In this document: positions 52,471 to 61,884 of the stretch, piece by piece
Numbering within the stretch: position 1 is the first letter of the stretch
Layout: every line of letters begins with the position of its first letter
NCBI RefSeq assembly: GCF_029223255.1
Contig: NZ_JARHUC010000008.1
Span: 186,001 to 250,000, forward strand
DNA: 64,000 nucleotides
DNA from: Albimonas marina
Lineage (GTDB): Bacteria > Pseudomonadota > Alphaproteobacteria > Rhodobacterales > Rhodobacteraceae
Direction of reading: 5' to 3'
Notes under the pieces: generated by a model
Database searches by the model: none
What the model was told of the DNA's origin: nothing
Seen by the model: only the letters and a program-made list of their open reading frames with translations
Translations under genes and position numbers: made by a program

Positions 52471-55400
52471 TCAGACCGCGCGGCCGAAATGGAACGAATA
52501 GCGCGAGGCCTCGACGACGATCACCGCGCGCGCATCCGGATCGACGCCGTCCATCGCCGAGAAGCCGTCGGCCAGGATGCGGCGTTGCTCGGGATCTTCG
52601 ATGGAGTCCCAGAAGGCCCGACGGCGATCGAACTCCGGGCGTTCCCCATCGGGCAGGCCCGCGCCGTCGCCGGGCCTGTGGTCCGGGCCGGAGAGATCGC
52701 TCGCCAGCCCGCTCCATGACCAGGTGTAGTCGCCCTGCAGAACGTCCCCGAGCAATGCCGTTTGACGCGCGTCCAGCCCCGTCTCCAGGGAAAGCCAGAA
52801 CAGGGTCGCGAGGAATGGAGGCGCCGAGCCGTCCGACGGCGACAGAAACGCCTCGAGATCCTCCCCCCGTCGCCGCGACCGCAGCAGCCGGTAGAGGTTC
52901 ACGAACCGTTTCGCCGTCCGCGGGGAGCGGCCGACGAGGGGGCCCAGCGCCTCGATGGCGTCGAGCTCGGCGCGGGTGAGGGTGACGCGCTCCAGCACCT
53001 GCTCGGGCGTCTCCTCGCGCGGCCAGACGGCGGAGAGGTCGACCAGAGGCAGCGCGGGCGCGGCGCCTTCGGAGGTGGCGTCGCCCGGATCGGCGCGTCC
53101 GTCGGCGGCGTCGTCTGGGCGGCCCGGCTCCGTGTCGCGACCCGGCGCGGCGGGGTCGCCGGGACGCTCCTGCACCGGGCCGACGAGCTCGGCGACGAGG
53201 CGGGAATAGCCGCCGCCCTCGCCCAGCGCCATCGGGCGCAGGCGGAAGGGGATCTGGAAGATCTTCTCGAGGTAGTCGGCCACGCTGGGGCGGCCGTCGG
53301 GCGCGGAGCCGGCGGCGAGCTGCTTCTCGTAGAAGCGCGACAGCGCCCCCTCGACCCAGCGCGCGTCCACGCCCACCACCACCACGAACAGATCGAAGGC
53401 CAGCAGCAGGTGGATCGCCTCCAGCACCTCGACCACCTGCTCGTCCCGGCAGCGGTCGAGATCGTCGATGTAGAGGACGATGCGCTCGATCTGCGGCAGC
53501 CGCTCGGGGGCGGCGCCGATGCGGGCGGCGGCGTCCTCGCGCTGCTTCGGATTGCGGGGGGCGAGCAGGTCGGCCATCAGCTCGAAGTCCGAGCGGATCT
53601 GGGAGAGCAGCCCGAGGTGCTTGCGGTAGCCCTCGGCGCGGGCGCGCTCCTCGATGAACTGGGCGAGCATCTCGGCGGGCTCCTCGCCGCGGCGCATGGC
53701 CTCCAGCCGCTCCCGCTCGCGCCGGCGGGCGTCGAGGTCGTCCTGGGCGCGCAGGCGCTCGGCCTCCAGCCGGGCGAGATCCGCCTCCAGCCGTCGCCGC
53801 CCCGCCTCGGCGCGGGCCAGCGCCGCGCGGGCCTCCTCCTCGGCGGCGGCGAGGGCGTCGAGGGCGGCGTTGGCGCGCCGGAGGTGGGGGACGACGACGG
53901 CGGCGAGCGCGCCGGCGGCGCCCAGCCAGGCCATCCCGTCGGCGAGGAACCCGGCGAGCCACGCGGGCAGCAGGCGTCCGCCCGCCTCCGCGTTCAGCCA
54001 GGCCCCCGCCCCGCCCAGGACCAGCAGCGCGCCGGCGGCGAGGACCAGCCAGCCGACGCTGCGCCAGCCGCCCTTCAGCAGCGCGCCGCCCGCCAGCCGC
54101 AGCCGCCCGCCGAGGCCCGAGAGCTCCCGCCGCAGGTCCTGGAGCTGCTCGACGCTGTGCAGGGGGGCGGCGAGGCCGGCGGCCTGCAGCGCGTCGAGGC
54201 CTTCGCGCGTCTTCGCCTCCAGCAGATCGTCCAGCGCGCGGGGCGCGGCCTGGGCGAGCTTGCGGCGCAGGCAGGCGCGCAGGCGGTCGGCGGCGGCCAC
54301 CCGGCGCCGCGCCTTCTTCACCGAGGCGTCGGCGGCCCGCACCCCTTCGCGCGCCGCCGTCTCGGCCTGGGCGGCGGAGGCGAGCTTCTCGACCAGGTAG
54401 TCCATGCGCCGCGCCTCCTCGGGCGAGGCGCCGCGCGAGAGGCGGTGCAGCTCCCGGAAGATGTGGCTGACCAGCGAGGCCCAGAGATTGGCGTCGAGGT
54501 AGTGCCAGGCGTTGAACCACACATGCGCTACGCTCTCGACGAACGGGGGCGAGACGCCCTCGGCCCGCATGGCGGCGGCGGCGGCGCGGTCGGCCTCGGC
54601 CGCCTCCTCGATCATGCGCATGAAGGTGGACTTGCCCGAGCCCCAGGGGCCGAAAAGCCCGATGGCGAGGGGCGGACGCGCGGCTTTCAGGCAGATCAGG
54701 TCGGCGAGCGCCCTTGCGTCGGCGGCCACCCCCAGCCGGTCGGCGTCGAGCATCGAGCGATCCGCGCCGCGCCGGCGGGCGACGTCGTCGGCGGCGTAGT
54801 CGGGGAAGACCAGCCGCACGGGCCGGCGCAGGTTCAGGCCCTGCAGGGGATCGCCCTCGCCCCAGGCCTCGTCCAGCGCGGCGCTCCAGCGGCGGCGGTC
54901 GGCGGAGGGGAGGTCGCGGCCGCCCATCTCCTCGACCATCGCGCGCAGGCTCTCGAAGGCGCGGGCGGGCTCGTCGCCCAGCAGGCCGAGGTCGATCCAG
55001 GCCTGCCGGCCCGCGGGCGTGGCGACCAGCGCGGCGAGGGTCGCGGCGAGGGCGATCGGCTCCGCCCCCCGCCCGGCGCTTGCCTGCAAGGCGGCGGCGG
55101 CGGCGAGCACGTCGAGCAGTTCGGGCGCGAGCAGCGGGGGGCCGTCCGCGTCGGTGGAGGCGAAGGCGGGCTCGGGCGGCTCGGGCAGGACATCGGAGAG
55201 ATAGCCGGCGAGGTAGGCCGCGTCGTGATCCTCGCCGTGGAGCTCGATGTCCTGGGCGAAGGCGATCAGGGCCGCGAGCAGCGCCGCGGGGGTCAGCAGG
55301 CGAAGGGGCGCCTCGCCTCCCTGCGGGTCGGGGACGGTCGCCGCCGCCGCCATCTCGCCGGCCCGGGACAGGGTGTTCGCGAGCGCCATGCCGAAGAGCG

Positions 55401-55875
55401 GCAGCGGGGGATCGCCGACATGGGCCTCGATCAGCGCGCCCAGCGGCACGGCGCGACCGGCGGCGGAGGCCAGCAGCGCGACGCGGGGGTCTTCGGAGGG
55501 GTCGAACTTGTCGGACGCGTCCTCCGAGGACGGGTCCGACGTCTCCGTGAAGGCGGCCTTCGATGCGGCGGGGTCCTCGGCTTCGCTCGACTTGACCCCT
55601 GGGCGGTCGCGGAAGGGGCGGCTCATCCGGTCGAGCAGCGAGGCGAGGGCGTATAGGGGGCGCTCGGCGGCGTCGGCGTCCTCCTCCTTCGGGCCGGGGC
55701 CGACGATGCGGACGAGCGTGTCGTAGCTGCGGCGCAACTCCTCGGGGTCGAGCTTCTCCAGCACGCCCTGCACGCGCTCGGCCGCCTGGGCGAGGTCGCC
55801 CAGCGTGCCTTCGCCCGGATCCTCGACCGCGGCGCGGAGGATCTCCTCGGGTTCCATGGGCGGGGCGCTCGCCAC
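52471..55875 (-). CDS. KAP-family P-loop NTPase with membrane segments
   Basis: This 1,134-aa protein has a long N-terminal region of unknown fold (about 1-380). A P-loop NTPase of the KAP type follows: Walker A GPWGSGKST at 409-417, FNAWHY shortly after, then an insert with two membrane segments (about 605-625 and 640-660) and a charged coiled coil. After the insert come Walker B VLYIDDLDRC (about 797-806), DVxGVDARW and the SPRTAKRFVNLYRLL segment. These are the hallmarks of KAP NTPases, which are intramembrane ATPases; some take part in phage exclusion. The start is GTG 55875 with GGAGAG upstream; an ATG lies six codons later. It stands alone, divergent from an FAH hydrolase gene. The function is unknown. 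Confidence 0.85.
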   Translation of the reverse strand: MASAPPMEPEEILRAAVEDPGEGTLGDLAQAAERVQGVLEKLDPEELRRSYDTLVRIVGPGPKEEDADAAERPLYALASLLDRMSRPFRDRPGVKSSEAEDPAASKAAFTETSDPSSEDASDKFDPSEDPRVALLASAAGRAVPLGALIEAHVGDPPLPLFGMALANTLSRAGEMAAAATVPDPQGGEAPLRLLTPAALLAALIAFAQDIELHGEDHDAAYLAGYLSDVLPEPPEPAFASTDADGPPLLAPELLDVLAAAAALQASAGRGAEPIALAATLAALVATPAGRQAWIDLGLLGDEPARAFESLRAMVEEMGGRDLPSADRRRWSAALDEAWGEGDPLQGLNLRRPVRLVFPDYAADDVARRRGADRSMLDADRLGVAADARALADLICLKAARPPLAIGLFGPWGSGKSTFMRMIEEAAEADRAAAAAMRAEGVSPPFVESVAHVWFNAWHYLDANLWASLVSHIFRELHRLSRGASPEEARRMDYLVEKLASAAQAETAAREGVRAADASVKKARRRVAAADRLRACLRRKLAQAAPRALDDLLEAKTREGLDALQAAGLAAPLHSVEQLQDLRRELSGLGGRLRLAGGALLKGGWRSVGWLVLAAGALLVLGGAGAWLNAEAGGRLLPAWLAGFLADGMAWLGAAGALAAVVVPHLRRANAALDALAAAEEEARAALARAEAGRRRLEADLARLEAERLRAQDDLDARRRERERLEAMRRGEEPAEMLAQFIEERARAEGYRKHLGLLSQIRSDFELMADLLAPRNPKQREDAAARIGAAPERLPQIERIVLYIDDLDRCRDEQVVEVLEAIHLLLAFDLFVVVVGVDARWVEGALSRFYEKQLAAGSAPDGRPSVADYLEKIFQIPFRLRPMALGEGGGYSRLVAELVGPVQERPGDPAAPGRDTEPGRPDDAADGRADPGDATSEGAAPALPLVDLSAVWPREETPEQVLERVTLTRAELDAIEALGPLVGRSPRTAKRFVNLYRLLRSRRRGEDLEAFLSPSDGSAPPFLATLFWLSLETGLDARQTALLGDVLQGDYTWSWSGLASDLSGPDHRPGDGAGLPDGERPEFDRRRAFWDSIEDPEQRRILADGFSAMDGVDPDARAVIVVEASRYSFHFGRAV

Positions 55876-55990
55876 GCGATCTCTCCTTCCCCTGACGCGG
55901 CTGGCAGGCTATCGCGAGAGGGCGGCCTCTGTCGCCCTTCGCGCGGCGATTTCCGCCCGCGCGTGCCGACGACCATCTCCGGGAGCCCCC

Positions 55991-56683
55991 ATGTCCGAGC
56001 TCGTCATTCCCGCCCCGCCGACGCCGACCGTGGCGGTCGCCGGCGCCTCCGCCCGCTTTCCGGTGCGGCGCATCTTCTGCGTGGGGCGCAATTACGCCGC
56101 CCACGCGCGGGAGTTCGGCAACGACCCCGACCGCGAGCCGCCGTTCTTCTTCACCAAGCCCGCCGACGCGGTGGTCGACGACGGCGCGACCGTGCCCTAC
56201 CCGCCCCAGACCCAGGACCTGCATTTCGAGGGGGAGCTGGTGGTGGCGATCGGCAAGGCCGGCTTCGACGTCTCTGAGGACGATGCGCTGGGCCACGTCT
56301 GGGGCTACGCCGCCGGCAACGACCTGACGCGCCGCGACCTGCAGAACCAGGCCAAGGACATGCGCCGGCCGTGGGATTTCGCCAAGGGCTTCGACCGCTC
56401 GGCCCTGTGCGGGCCGCTGGTCGCGGCGGCCGAGATGGGCCGGCCCTCGGGCTTCATCCGGCTGAGCGTCAACGGCGAGACGAAGCAGGAGGCGCAGCTC
56501 GCCGACATGATCTGGAACGTGGCCGAGGTGATCTCGTTCCTCAGCCGCTCGATGGAGATCGCGCCGGGGGACCTGATCTACACCGGCACGCCGGCGGGCG
56601 TGGGGGCGCTGGTGCCCGGCGACGTCTGCACCACCGAGATCGAGGGCCTGCCCTCGGCCACGTTGACCATCGCCGGCGCCTGA
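55991..56683 (+). CDS. Fumarylacetoacetate hydrolase-family protein (YcgM-like)
   Basis: This 230-aa compact FAH-family protein begins at ATG 55991 with GGGAG as SD. It has the family motifs FCVGRNYAAHAREFG and FFFTKPADAVV, and the metal ligands in LHFEGELVVAIG (two Glu) and GNDLTRRDLQ (Asp). The segment TGTPAGVGALVPGD completes the fold. Members act as acylpyruvate hydrolases, oxaloacetate decarboxylases or related C-C hydrolases with Mg2+ or Mn2+. It is convergent with the LysR gene. The substrate is not evident from context. Confidence 0.9.
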   Translation: MSELVIPAPPTPTVAVAGASARFPVRRIFCVGRNYAAHAREFGNDPDREPPFFFTKPADAVVDDGATVPYPPQTQDLHFEGELVVAIGKAGFDVSEDDALGHVWGYAAGNDLTRRDLQNQAKDMRRPWDFAKGFDRSALCGPLVAAAEMGRPSGFIRLSVNGETKQEAQLADMIWNVAEVISFLSRSMEIAPGDLIYTGTPAGVGALVPGDVCTTEIEGLPSATLTIAGA

Positions 56684-56705
56684 GGCGCGGAATTTCCCTG
56701 TCGGA

Positions 56706-57632
56706 TCAGGACGTCGCCGGGCGGCTGCGCCCGGCGTCGACCTCCGCCATCGCGGCCAGCGTCGCCTGGAGCTGATGGGCGAAGCGCGCCGGCGCCACGG
56801 GCAGCGTGCGCCCGCGCATCTGGCCCAGCAGCAGGTGGGCGGGCGGCACGTCGCGCACCGAGACGGGGCGGGAGACGACCTCCGGCCCGTCCTTCAGCCC
56901 CACCGGGATCTGGAAGCCGACGGCCCCTTCATGCAGCACGTAGTGGCGCATGAACTCGAAGGAATCCGCCTCCAGAGACGGACTTAGCCGCATCGAGCGG
57001 CCGCGCACAGAGACCTCGAGCAGGTGGCGCACGCCGTAGGGCGCGGTCGGAACCACGTGCGGCCCGGCCAGGCAGTCGCGCAGGCGAAGCTCCCGCCGCG
57101 AGGCGAGGGGGTGGTCGGCGGCCATGACCGCGTGGATCGGCTGCTGGAGTGCGAAAAGCACTTCGAACTCAGCGAGATAGACCGGCTCGACCACCAGCGC
57201 GAGGTCGGAGCGGAAGGCCGAGAGATCCTCCTCGGCCGAGGCGCGGTCGCGCACATGCACCGAGAAGCTGACGCCCGGATGCTCGCGCCGGTAGGCGGAG
57301 ATCTGCTCGGGCAGGAAGTAGGGCTGCAGGGCCTGGGAGCAGGCGATGGAGACATGGCCGCGGCGCTCGCCCGAGAGGTCCGCCACCTGCCCCCGAACCC
57401 GTTCCAGATCAGAGACTTGCGAGCGGATATGCTGGATCAGCAGCTCGCCCGCGGGGTTCAGGCGCACGCCGCGGGGGAGCCGCTCGAAGATCGGGTAGCC
57501 GAACTCGTCCTCGAAGCCGGTGATGCGCCGGTTGAGCGCCGAGGAGGTGATCGCCATGTCCTCGGCCGCCTTGCGGATCGAGCCGGCGCGGGCCACCGCC
57601 TCGATCAGGCGCAGGGTCTGGAGATGGCGCAT
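56706..57632 (-). CDS. LysR-family transcription regulator
   Basis: A 308-aa LysR regulator. The N-terminal winged helix (about 1-60: LQTLRLIEAVARAGSIRKAAEDMAI, NRRITGFEDEFGYPIFERLPRGVRL) is followed by a periplasmic-binding-like effector domain (about 90-300). ATG 57632 shares one base with the stop of the upstream small membrane gene (TGATG), so the two are co-transcribed. Its usual target would be a neighbouring divergent promoter, here probably the Dpp-type transporter at 58316 onward. The inducer is unknown. Confidence 0.9.
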   Translation of the reverse strand: MRHLQTLRLIEAVARAGSIRKAAEDMAITSSALNRRITGFEDEFGYPIFERLPRGVRLNPAGELLIQHIRSQVSDLERVRGQVADLSGERRGHVSIACSQALQPYFLPEQISAYRREHPGVSFSVHVRDRASAEEDLSAFRSDLALVVEPVYLAEFEVLFALQQPIHAVMAADHPLASRRELRLRDCLAGPHVVPTAPYGVRHLLEVSVRGRSMRLSPSLEADSFEFMRHYVLHEGAVGFQIPVGLKDGPEVVSRPVSVRDVPPAHLLLGQMRGRTLPVAPARFAHQLQATLAAMAEVDAGRSRPATS

Positions 57633-58144
57633 CAGGCGGCCTCGCGGGCTTCGAGCACGGCGCGGGCGTGGGAGAACAGGGCCGTGTGGTTCGTCAGGCT
57701 GTTCGGCACGCTCACACCGCGTCCGCCGCGAAAGAACAGCCGGTCCCCGCCCCAGAGCAGGTTGCCGACGCGCACCGCCTCCAGCTCGTCCCAGGAGAAG
57801 CGCCGCTCGCCCCGCAGGGCCGAGCGACGCAGCAACCCGCGCGCGTCCCAGACCAGCTCGAGGCGGCCCACCTCGCCCCAGATCCAGACGCCGCCGAAGG
57901 CGAAGAGGATCGAGCCGGCGGCGATCCAGGGATCCTTGCCCATCGCCAGCGCGAGCAGCCCGCCCAGGCCGAAGAACGCTGCGCAGAACAGCCCCAGGAC
58001 CTGCACGCGCATCGGCCCCAGCGCCTCCTGCTCGCCGGCGGTCAGGCGGGCCGGCGCCTCGGCGGCGCGGCGGCTGCGCCGGTAGCCGGCGACGCCGATC
58101 GCCAGGCCGAGGCCGGCATAGAGCGCCCATCGCCAGTCATCCAT
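57632..58144 (-). CDS. Small membrane protein, possible PH-like domain
   Basis: I do not assign a function. The 170-aa product has a hydrophobic N-terminal segment (about 7-20), then two more (about 47-65 and 72-90), followed by a soluble part resembling a bacterial PH-like domain (WDARGLLRRSALRGERRFSWDELEAVR). ATG 58144 was chosen because GGGAG lies a little upstream and it is the first ATG of the divergent unit. It overlaps the LysR gene by one base (TGATG) and is divergent from the ABC importer. Confidence 0.7.
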   Translation of the reverse strand: MDDWRWALYAGLGLAIGVAGYRRSRRAAEAPARLTAGEQEALGPMRVQVLGLFCAAFFGLGGLLALAMGKDPWIAAGSILFAFGGVWIWGEVGRLELVWDARGLLRRSALRGERRFSWDELEAVRVGNLLWGGDRLFFRGGRGVSVPNSLTNHTALFSHARAVLEAREAA

Positions 58145-58315
58145 CCGCCTGCGCTCCCACTCGCTTTCCTCGGCCCACCTTCGACCGCTGCATTTACCGA
58201 AGCGGATCTCTGCGAAAATAGCAATGGATGCGATCACTCCGCGCGCGCACGCTTTCGGCAGACCTGCGGCGCGCCAGAACGCCGCGAATCCAGCGGGACC
58301 GACAAGGAGAGCGAC
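58145..58315. promoter_or_regulatory. Divergent promoter region of the LysR unit and the ABC importer
   Basis: These 171 bases separate two divergent units and include a modestly AT-rich patch (58190-58250). TTTACC at 58193 with a 17-base spacing to AAATAG is a weak promoter candidate for the importer. A LysR site (T-N11-A type) is plausible here but I cannot fix one. Confidence 0.3.
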
Positions 58316-59932
58316 ATGGGCCTGGACACGAGCCGACGGGGATTTCTGAAGGGCGGCGGAACCGTCGCCCTGGGCGCCGCGGCGCTGCCCTTCCTGAAGT
58401 TCCTGCCCGCGCAGGCGGCCGGGAACGACACGGTGGTCGTGGTGATGGGCCAGACCATCAACAGCCTGGACCTGCACCGCACCGGCACCAACCGGCCCAG
58501 CTACCAGGTCGCGGTCAACTGCTATGACCGGCTGGTCAGCTTCGGCACCAAGACGATGCCCGACGGCTCGCTGTCCTACGACTACTCGCAGATCGTGCCC
58601 GAGCTGGCCGAGAGCTGGACGATCTCCGAGGACGGCAAGACGATCACCTTCACGCTGAAGGACGAGGCGGTTTTCCAGGACGGCTCGCCCGTCACCGCCG
58701 AGGACGTGAAGTGGTCCTTCGACCGGGCGGTCAGCGTCGGCGGCTTCCCCACGGTGCAGATGAAGGCCGGCGGGCTGGAGCGGCCGGACCAGTTCGAGGC
58801 CGTCGACGAGAAGACCTTCGTGGTGAAGCTCGACAAGCCCTCGAAGCTGTCGCTGCCCGACCTCGCGGTGCCGGTGCCCTTCGTGCTGAACGCGAAGATC
58901 GCCAAGGCGCACGTCACCGAGGCCGACCCCTGGGCGATGGAGTACGTGCACAAGAACACCATCGGCTCGGGCGCCTACAAGGTGGTGCGCTGGGATCCGG
59001 GCCAGCAGCTGGTCTACGAGCGCAACGACAAGTGGACCGGCGGCCCCCTGCCCGGCGCCCAGCGCGTGGTGCTGCGCGAGGTGCCCAGCCAGGCCACCCG
59101 CCGCGCGCTGATCGAGCGCGGCGACGTGCAGATGTCGTGGAACATCCCCAACAAGGACGCCTCGGAGCTGGACGGCAAGGTCGAGGTCTATTCGACCCCC
59201 ATCGAGAACGCGATCTACTGCGTCACGCTCAACACCAACTTCGAGCCCTTCACCGACCCCGACGTGCGCAAGGCGGTGGCCTACGCGATCCCCTACGAGG
59301 AGATCTTCAAGACCGCCGCCTACGGGCGCGGGGTGCCGATGTGGGGCGGCACGCCGACGGTCGACGACATCACGTGGCCGCAGCCGAGCCCCTATGCGTT
59401 CGACATGGACAAGGCCAAGGCGCATCTCGAGAAATCGGGCTTCGCCGGCGGGTTCGAGGTGCCGTTCTCGATCGACCTGGGCCAGTCCGACTGGATGGAG
59501 CCCGCGGCCCTGCTGATCCAGGAGAACCTGGCCAAGCTCGGCATCAAGACCGAAATCGACAAGATCCCGGGCGCGAACTGGCGCACGGCGAGCCTGGTCG
59601 AGAAGCGGCTGCCGCTGGCGCTGGAGACCTTCGGCGGCTGGCTGAACTATCCCTGCTACTACTTCTTCTGGGCCTATCTCGACGGGCACCTGTTCAACGC
59701 CTCGAATTACCGCAACGAGGAGATCGAGACGCTGGTCGACGAGACGCTGCACCTGCCCGTGGAGCACCCCGACTACGCGCCCAAGATCAAGCGGATGATC
59801 GAGATCGCCTACGAGGACCTGCCCCGCATCCCGCTGTGGCAGCCCGCGCTTTCGGTCGCGATGAACGGGGCCACGGGCTACGAGTACTGGTTCCATCGCG
59901 AGCTCGACGCCCGCAAGCTGGCGAAGGCCTGA
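58316..59932 (+). CDS. ABC transporter peptide/solute-binding protein (SBP family 5), Tat-exported
   Basis: This 538-aa protein belongs to the Dpp/Opp binding-protein family. ATG 58316 has the SD AAGGAGA. The N-terminus carries a twin-arginine signal (SRRGFLK at 6-12, with cleavage after AQA near 35), so it is exported folded. The SBP_bac_5 core includes WTISEDGKTITFTLKDEAVFQDGSPVTAEDVKWSFDR and GSGAYKVVRWDPGQQLVYERND. It is the first gene of the importer operon. The ligand may be a peptide, opine or other amino compound; sequence alone does not decide. Confidence 0.93.
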   Translation: MGLDTSRRGFLKGGGTVALGAAALPFLKFLPAQAAGNDTVVVVMGQTINSLDLHRTGTNRPSYQVAVNCYDRLVSFGTKTMPDGSLSYDYSQIVPELAESWTISEDGKTITFTLKDEAVFQDGSPVTAEDVKWSFDRAVSVGGFPTVQMKAGGLERPDQFEAVDEKTFVVKLDKPSKLSLPDLAVPVPFVLNAKIAKAHVTEADPWAMEYVHKNTIGSGAYKVVRWDPGQQLVYERNDKWTGGPLPGAQRVVLREVPSQATRRALIERGDVQMSWNIPNKDASELDGKVEVYSTPIENAIYCVTLNTNFEPFTDPDVRKAVAYAIPYEEIFKTAAYGRGVPMWGGTPTVDDITWPQPSPYAFDMDKAKAHLEKSGFAGGFEVPFSIDLGQSDWMEPAALLIQENLAKLGIKTEIDKIPGANWRTASLVEKRLPLALETFGGWLNYPCYYFFWAYLDGHLFNASNYRNEEIETLVDETLHLPVEHPDYAPKIKRMIEIAYEDLPRIPLWQPALSVAMNGATGYEYWFHRELDARKLAKA

Positions 59933-59936
59933 GGCG

Positions 59937-60962
59937 ATGCCCCGGCGCCTGCGAGCGGTGAGCGCGCGCCTCCTGCAGGCGCTGCCGGTGATCTTCGGCG
60001 TCGTGCTGGTCAGCTTCCTGCTGACCCGCGCCCTGCCGGGCGACCCGGCGGCCTATTTCGCGGGCGACGCGGCGGATGCGGCCTCGATCGAGGAGACGCG
60101 GGCCAAGCTGGGGCTGGATCGCTCGATGCCCGAGCAGTTCGGGCTCTACGTGGTGCAGCTGGCCCAGGGGGACCTGGGCCAGTCGCTCTCCACCGGGCAG
60201 CCGGTGGCCGACGAGCTGGCGCGGCGGCTGCCGGCCTCGCTGGAGCTGACGCTGGTGGCGCTGCTGGTGAGCTGCGGCATCGCGGTGCCGCTGGGGGTGC
60301 TGGCCGCCACAAGGCCGGGAAGCTGGGTGGACCACGCCTGCCGGCTGCTGGTGACGGCGGGGGTGAGCCTGCCGACCTTCTTCACCGGCGTGGCCCTGAT
60401 CTACGTCTTCTATTACCTGACCGGCTGGGCCCCCTCGCCGCTGGGCCGGCTGGACTTCATGTATCTCGAGCCGCCCAGCGTGACCGGGTTCCTGCTGATC
60501 GACGCCTTGCTGATCGGGGATTGGGAGACCTGGTTCGCGGCCCTGCGCCAGCTGGTGCTGCCGGCGGCGACGCTGGCGCTGTTCACGCTGGCCCCGATCG
60601 CGCGGATGACGCGGGCGGCGATGCTGTCGGCGCTCAGCTCGGACTACATCCGCACCGCGCGGGCGGCGGGGCTGACCTCCCGCAAGGTGCTGTTCGGCTA
60701 CGCGTTCCGCAATGCGCTGCTGCCCGTGGTGACCACGCTGGGCATGGTGTTCAGCTTCACGCTGGGCGCGAACGTGCTGGTCGAGAAGGTGTTCGCCTGG
60801 CCGGGCATCGGCTCCTACGCGGTCGAGGCGCTGGTCGCCTCGGACTACGCGGCGGTGCAGGGGTTCGTGCTGTGCATGGCGATGCTGTTCGTCGTCCTCA
60901 ACCTGGTGATCGACCTCGCCTACTCGATGATCGATCCGCGCATAGGATTCGACGCCCGATGA
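59937..60962 (+). CDS. dppB: ABC transporter permease, DppB type
   Basis: A 341-aa inner-membrane permease with about six membrane helices and the DppB features VIFGVVLVSFLLTRALPGDPAAYF near the N-terminus and the EAA-type loop RAAGLTSRKVLFGYAFRNALLP. It lies four bases after the binding-protein gene and its end overlaps the DppC gene by four bases (ATGA). It forms the translocation channel together with DppC. Confidence 0.93.
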   Translation: MPRRLRAVSARLLQALPVIFGVVLVSFLLTRALPGDPAAYFAGDAADAASIEETRAKLGLDRSMPEQFGLYVVQLAQGDLGQSLSTGQPVADELARRLPASLELTLVALLVSCGIAVPLGVLAATRPGSWVDHACRLLVTAGVSLPTFFTGVALIYVFYYLTGWAPSPLGRLDFMYLEPPSVTGFLLIDALLIGDWETWFAALRQLVLPAATLALFTLAPIARMTRAAMLSALSSDYIRTARAAGLTSRKVLFGYAFRNALLPVVTTLGMVFSFTLGANVLVEKVFAWPGIGSYAVEALVASDYAAVQGFVLCMAMLFVVLNLVIDLAYSMIDPRIGFDAR

Positions 60963-61870
60963 CCGCGATGTCCGAGATCAAGGCCGAGGCGGCCTCCGAG
61001 CCCGACGCCCGGCCCGCCCCGCGGCGCAAGGGGACGCTGGACCACGTGGTCTACGTGCTGCGCGACAACCCCGTGACGCTGCTGGCCTTCGCGATGTTCG
61101 CGGTGCTGATGCTGGCGGCGATCCTGGGCCCCTCGCTGGTTCCTTACGATCCGCTGGCGACCGACGCCGCGTCGGCGCTGCAGCCGCCCTCGGCCGCGCA
61201 CTGGTTCGGGACGGACAACCTGGGGCGCGACGTCTTCTCCCGCGCCATCGTCGCGACGCGGCTGGACCTGACGATCTCGGTCGCCGCGGTGCTGCTGAGC
61301 TTCGTGATCGGCTCGGCGCTGGGGGCGGCGGCGGGCTACTGGGGCGGGTGGCTGGACGTGGGGCTGAGCCGGGTGCTCGACACGATCATGGCCTTCCCGC
61401 TGTTCGTGCTGGCGATGGGGATCGTGGCGGCGCTGGGCAACACGATCGAGAACATCGTCTACGCCACCGCGATCATCAACATCCCCTTCTACGCCCGCCT
61501 GGTGCGGGCCGAGGTGAACATCCGCCGCGAGGCGGGCTTCGCCCTGGCCGCCAAGCTGGCGGGCAACACCGACGTGCGGGTGCTGGCGATGCACATCTTC
61601 CCCAACGCCCTGCCCCCGATGATGGTGCAGGTATCGCTGAACCTGGGCTGGGCGATCCTGAACGCGGCCGGGCTGAGCTTCATCGGGCTGGGCGTGCGGC
61701 CCCCGACGGCGGAGTGGGGGATCATGGTGGCCGAGGGGGCGAACTTCATCGTCTCGGGCGAGTGGTGGCTGGCGATCTTCCCGGGGCTTTGCCTGATGTT
61801 CGCGGTGTTCACCTTCAACCTGCTGGGCGACGGGCTGCGCGACATGGTCGATCCGCGCCGGCGGACGTGA
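60959..61870 (+). CDS. dppC: ABC transporter permease, DppC type
   Basis: This 303-aa permease has the DppC hallmarks: HWFGTDNLGRDVFSR, an EAA loop (ALAAKLAGNTDVRVLAMHIFPNALPPM) and the final FNLLGDGLRDMVDPRRR. An extended frame exists upstream but overlaps dppB; ATG 60959 sits in an ATGA overlap with the dppB stop, as typical. The hydrophilic N-terminal extension (about 1-35) precedes the first helix. It partners with DppB and the fused ATPase just downstream. Confidence 0.93.
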   Translation: MTAMSEIKAEAASEPDARPAPRRKGTLDHVVYVLRDNPVTLLAFAMFAVLMLAAILGPSLVPYDPLATDAASALQPPSAAHWFGTDNLGRDVFSRAIVATRLDLTISVAAVLLSFVIGSALGAAAGYWGGWLDVGLSRVLDTIMAFPLFVLAMGIVAALGNTIENIVYATAIINIPFYARLVRAEVNIRREAGFALAAKLAGNTDVRVLAMHIFPNALPPMMVQVSLNLGWAILNAAGLSFIGLGVRPPTAEWGIMVAEGANFIVSGEWWLAIFPGLCLMFAVFTFNLLGDGLRDMVDPRRRT

Positions 61871-61884
61871 GGGGGGAGAACCTG

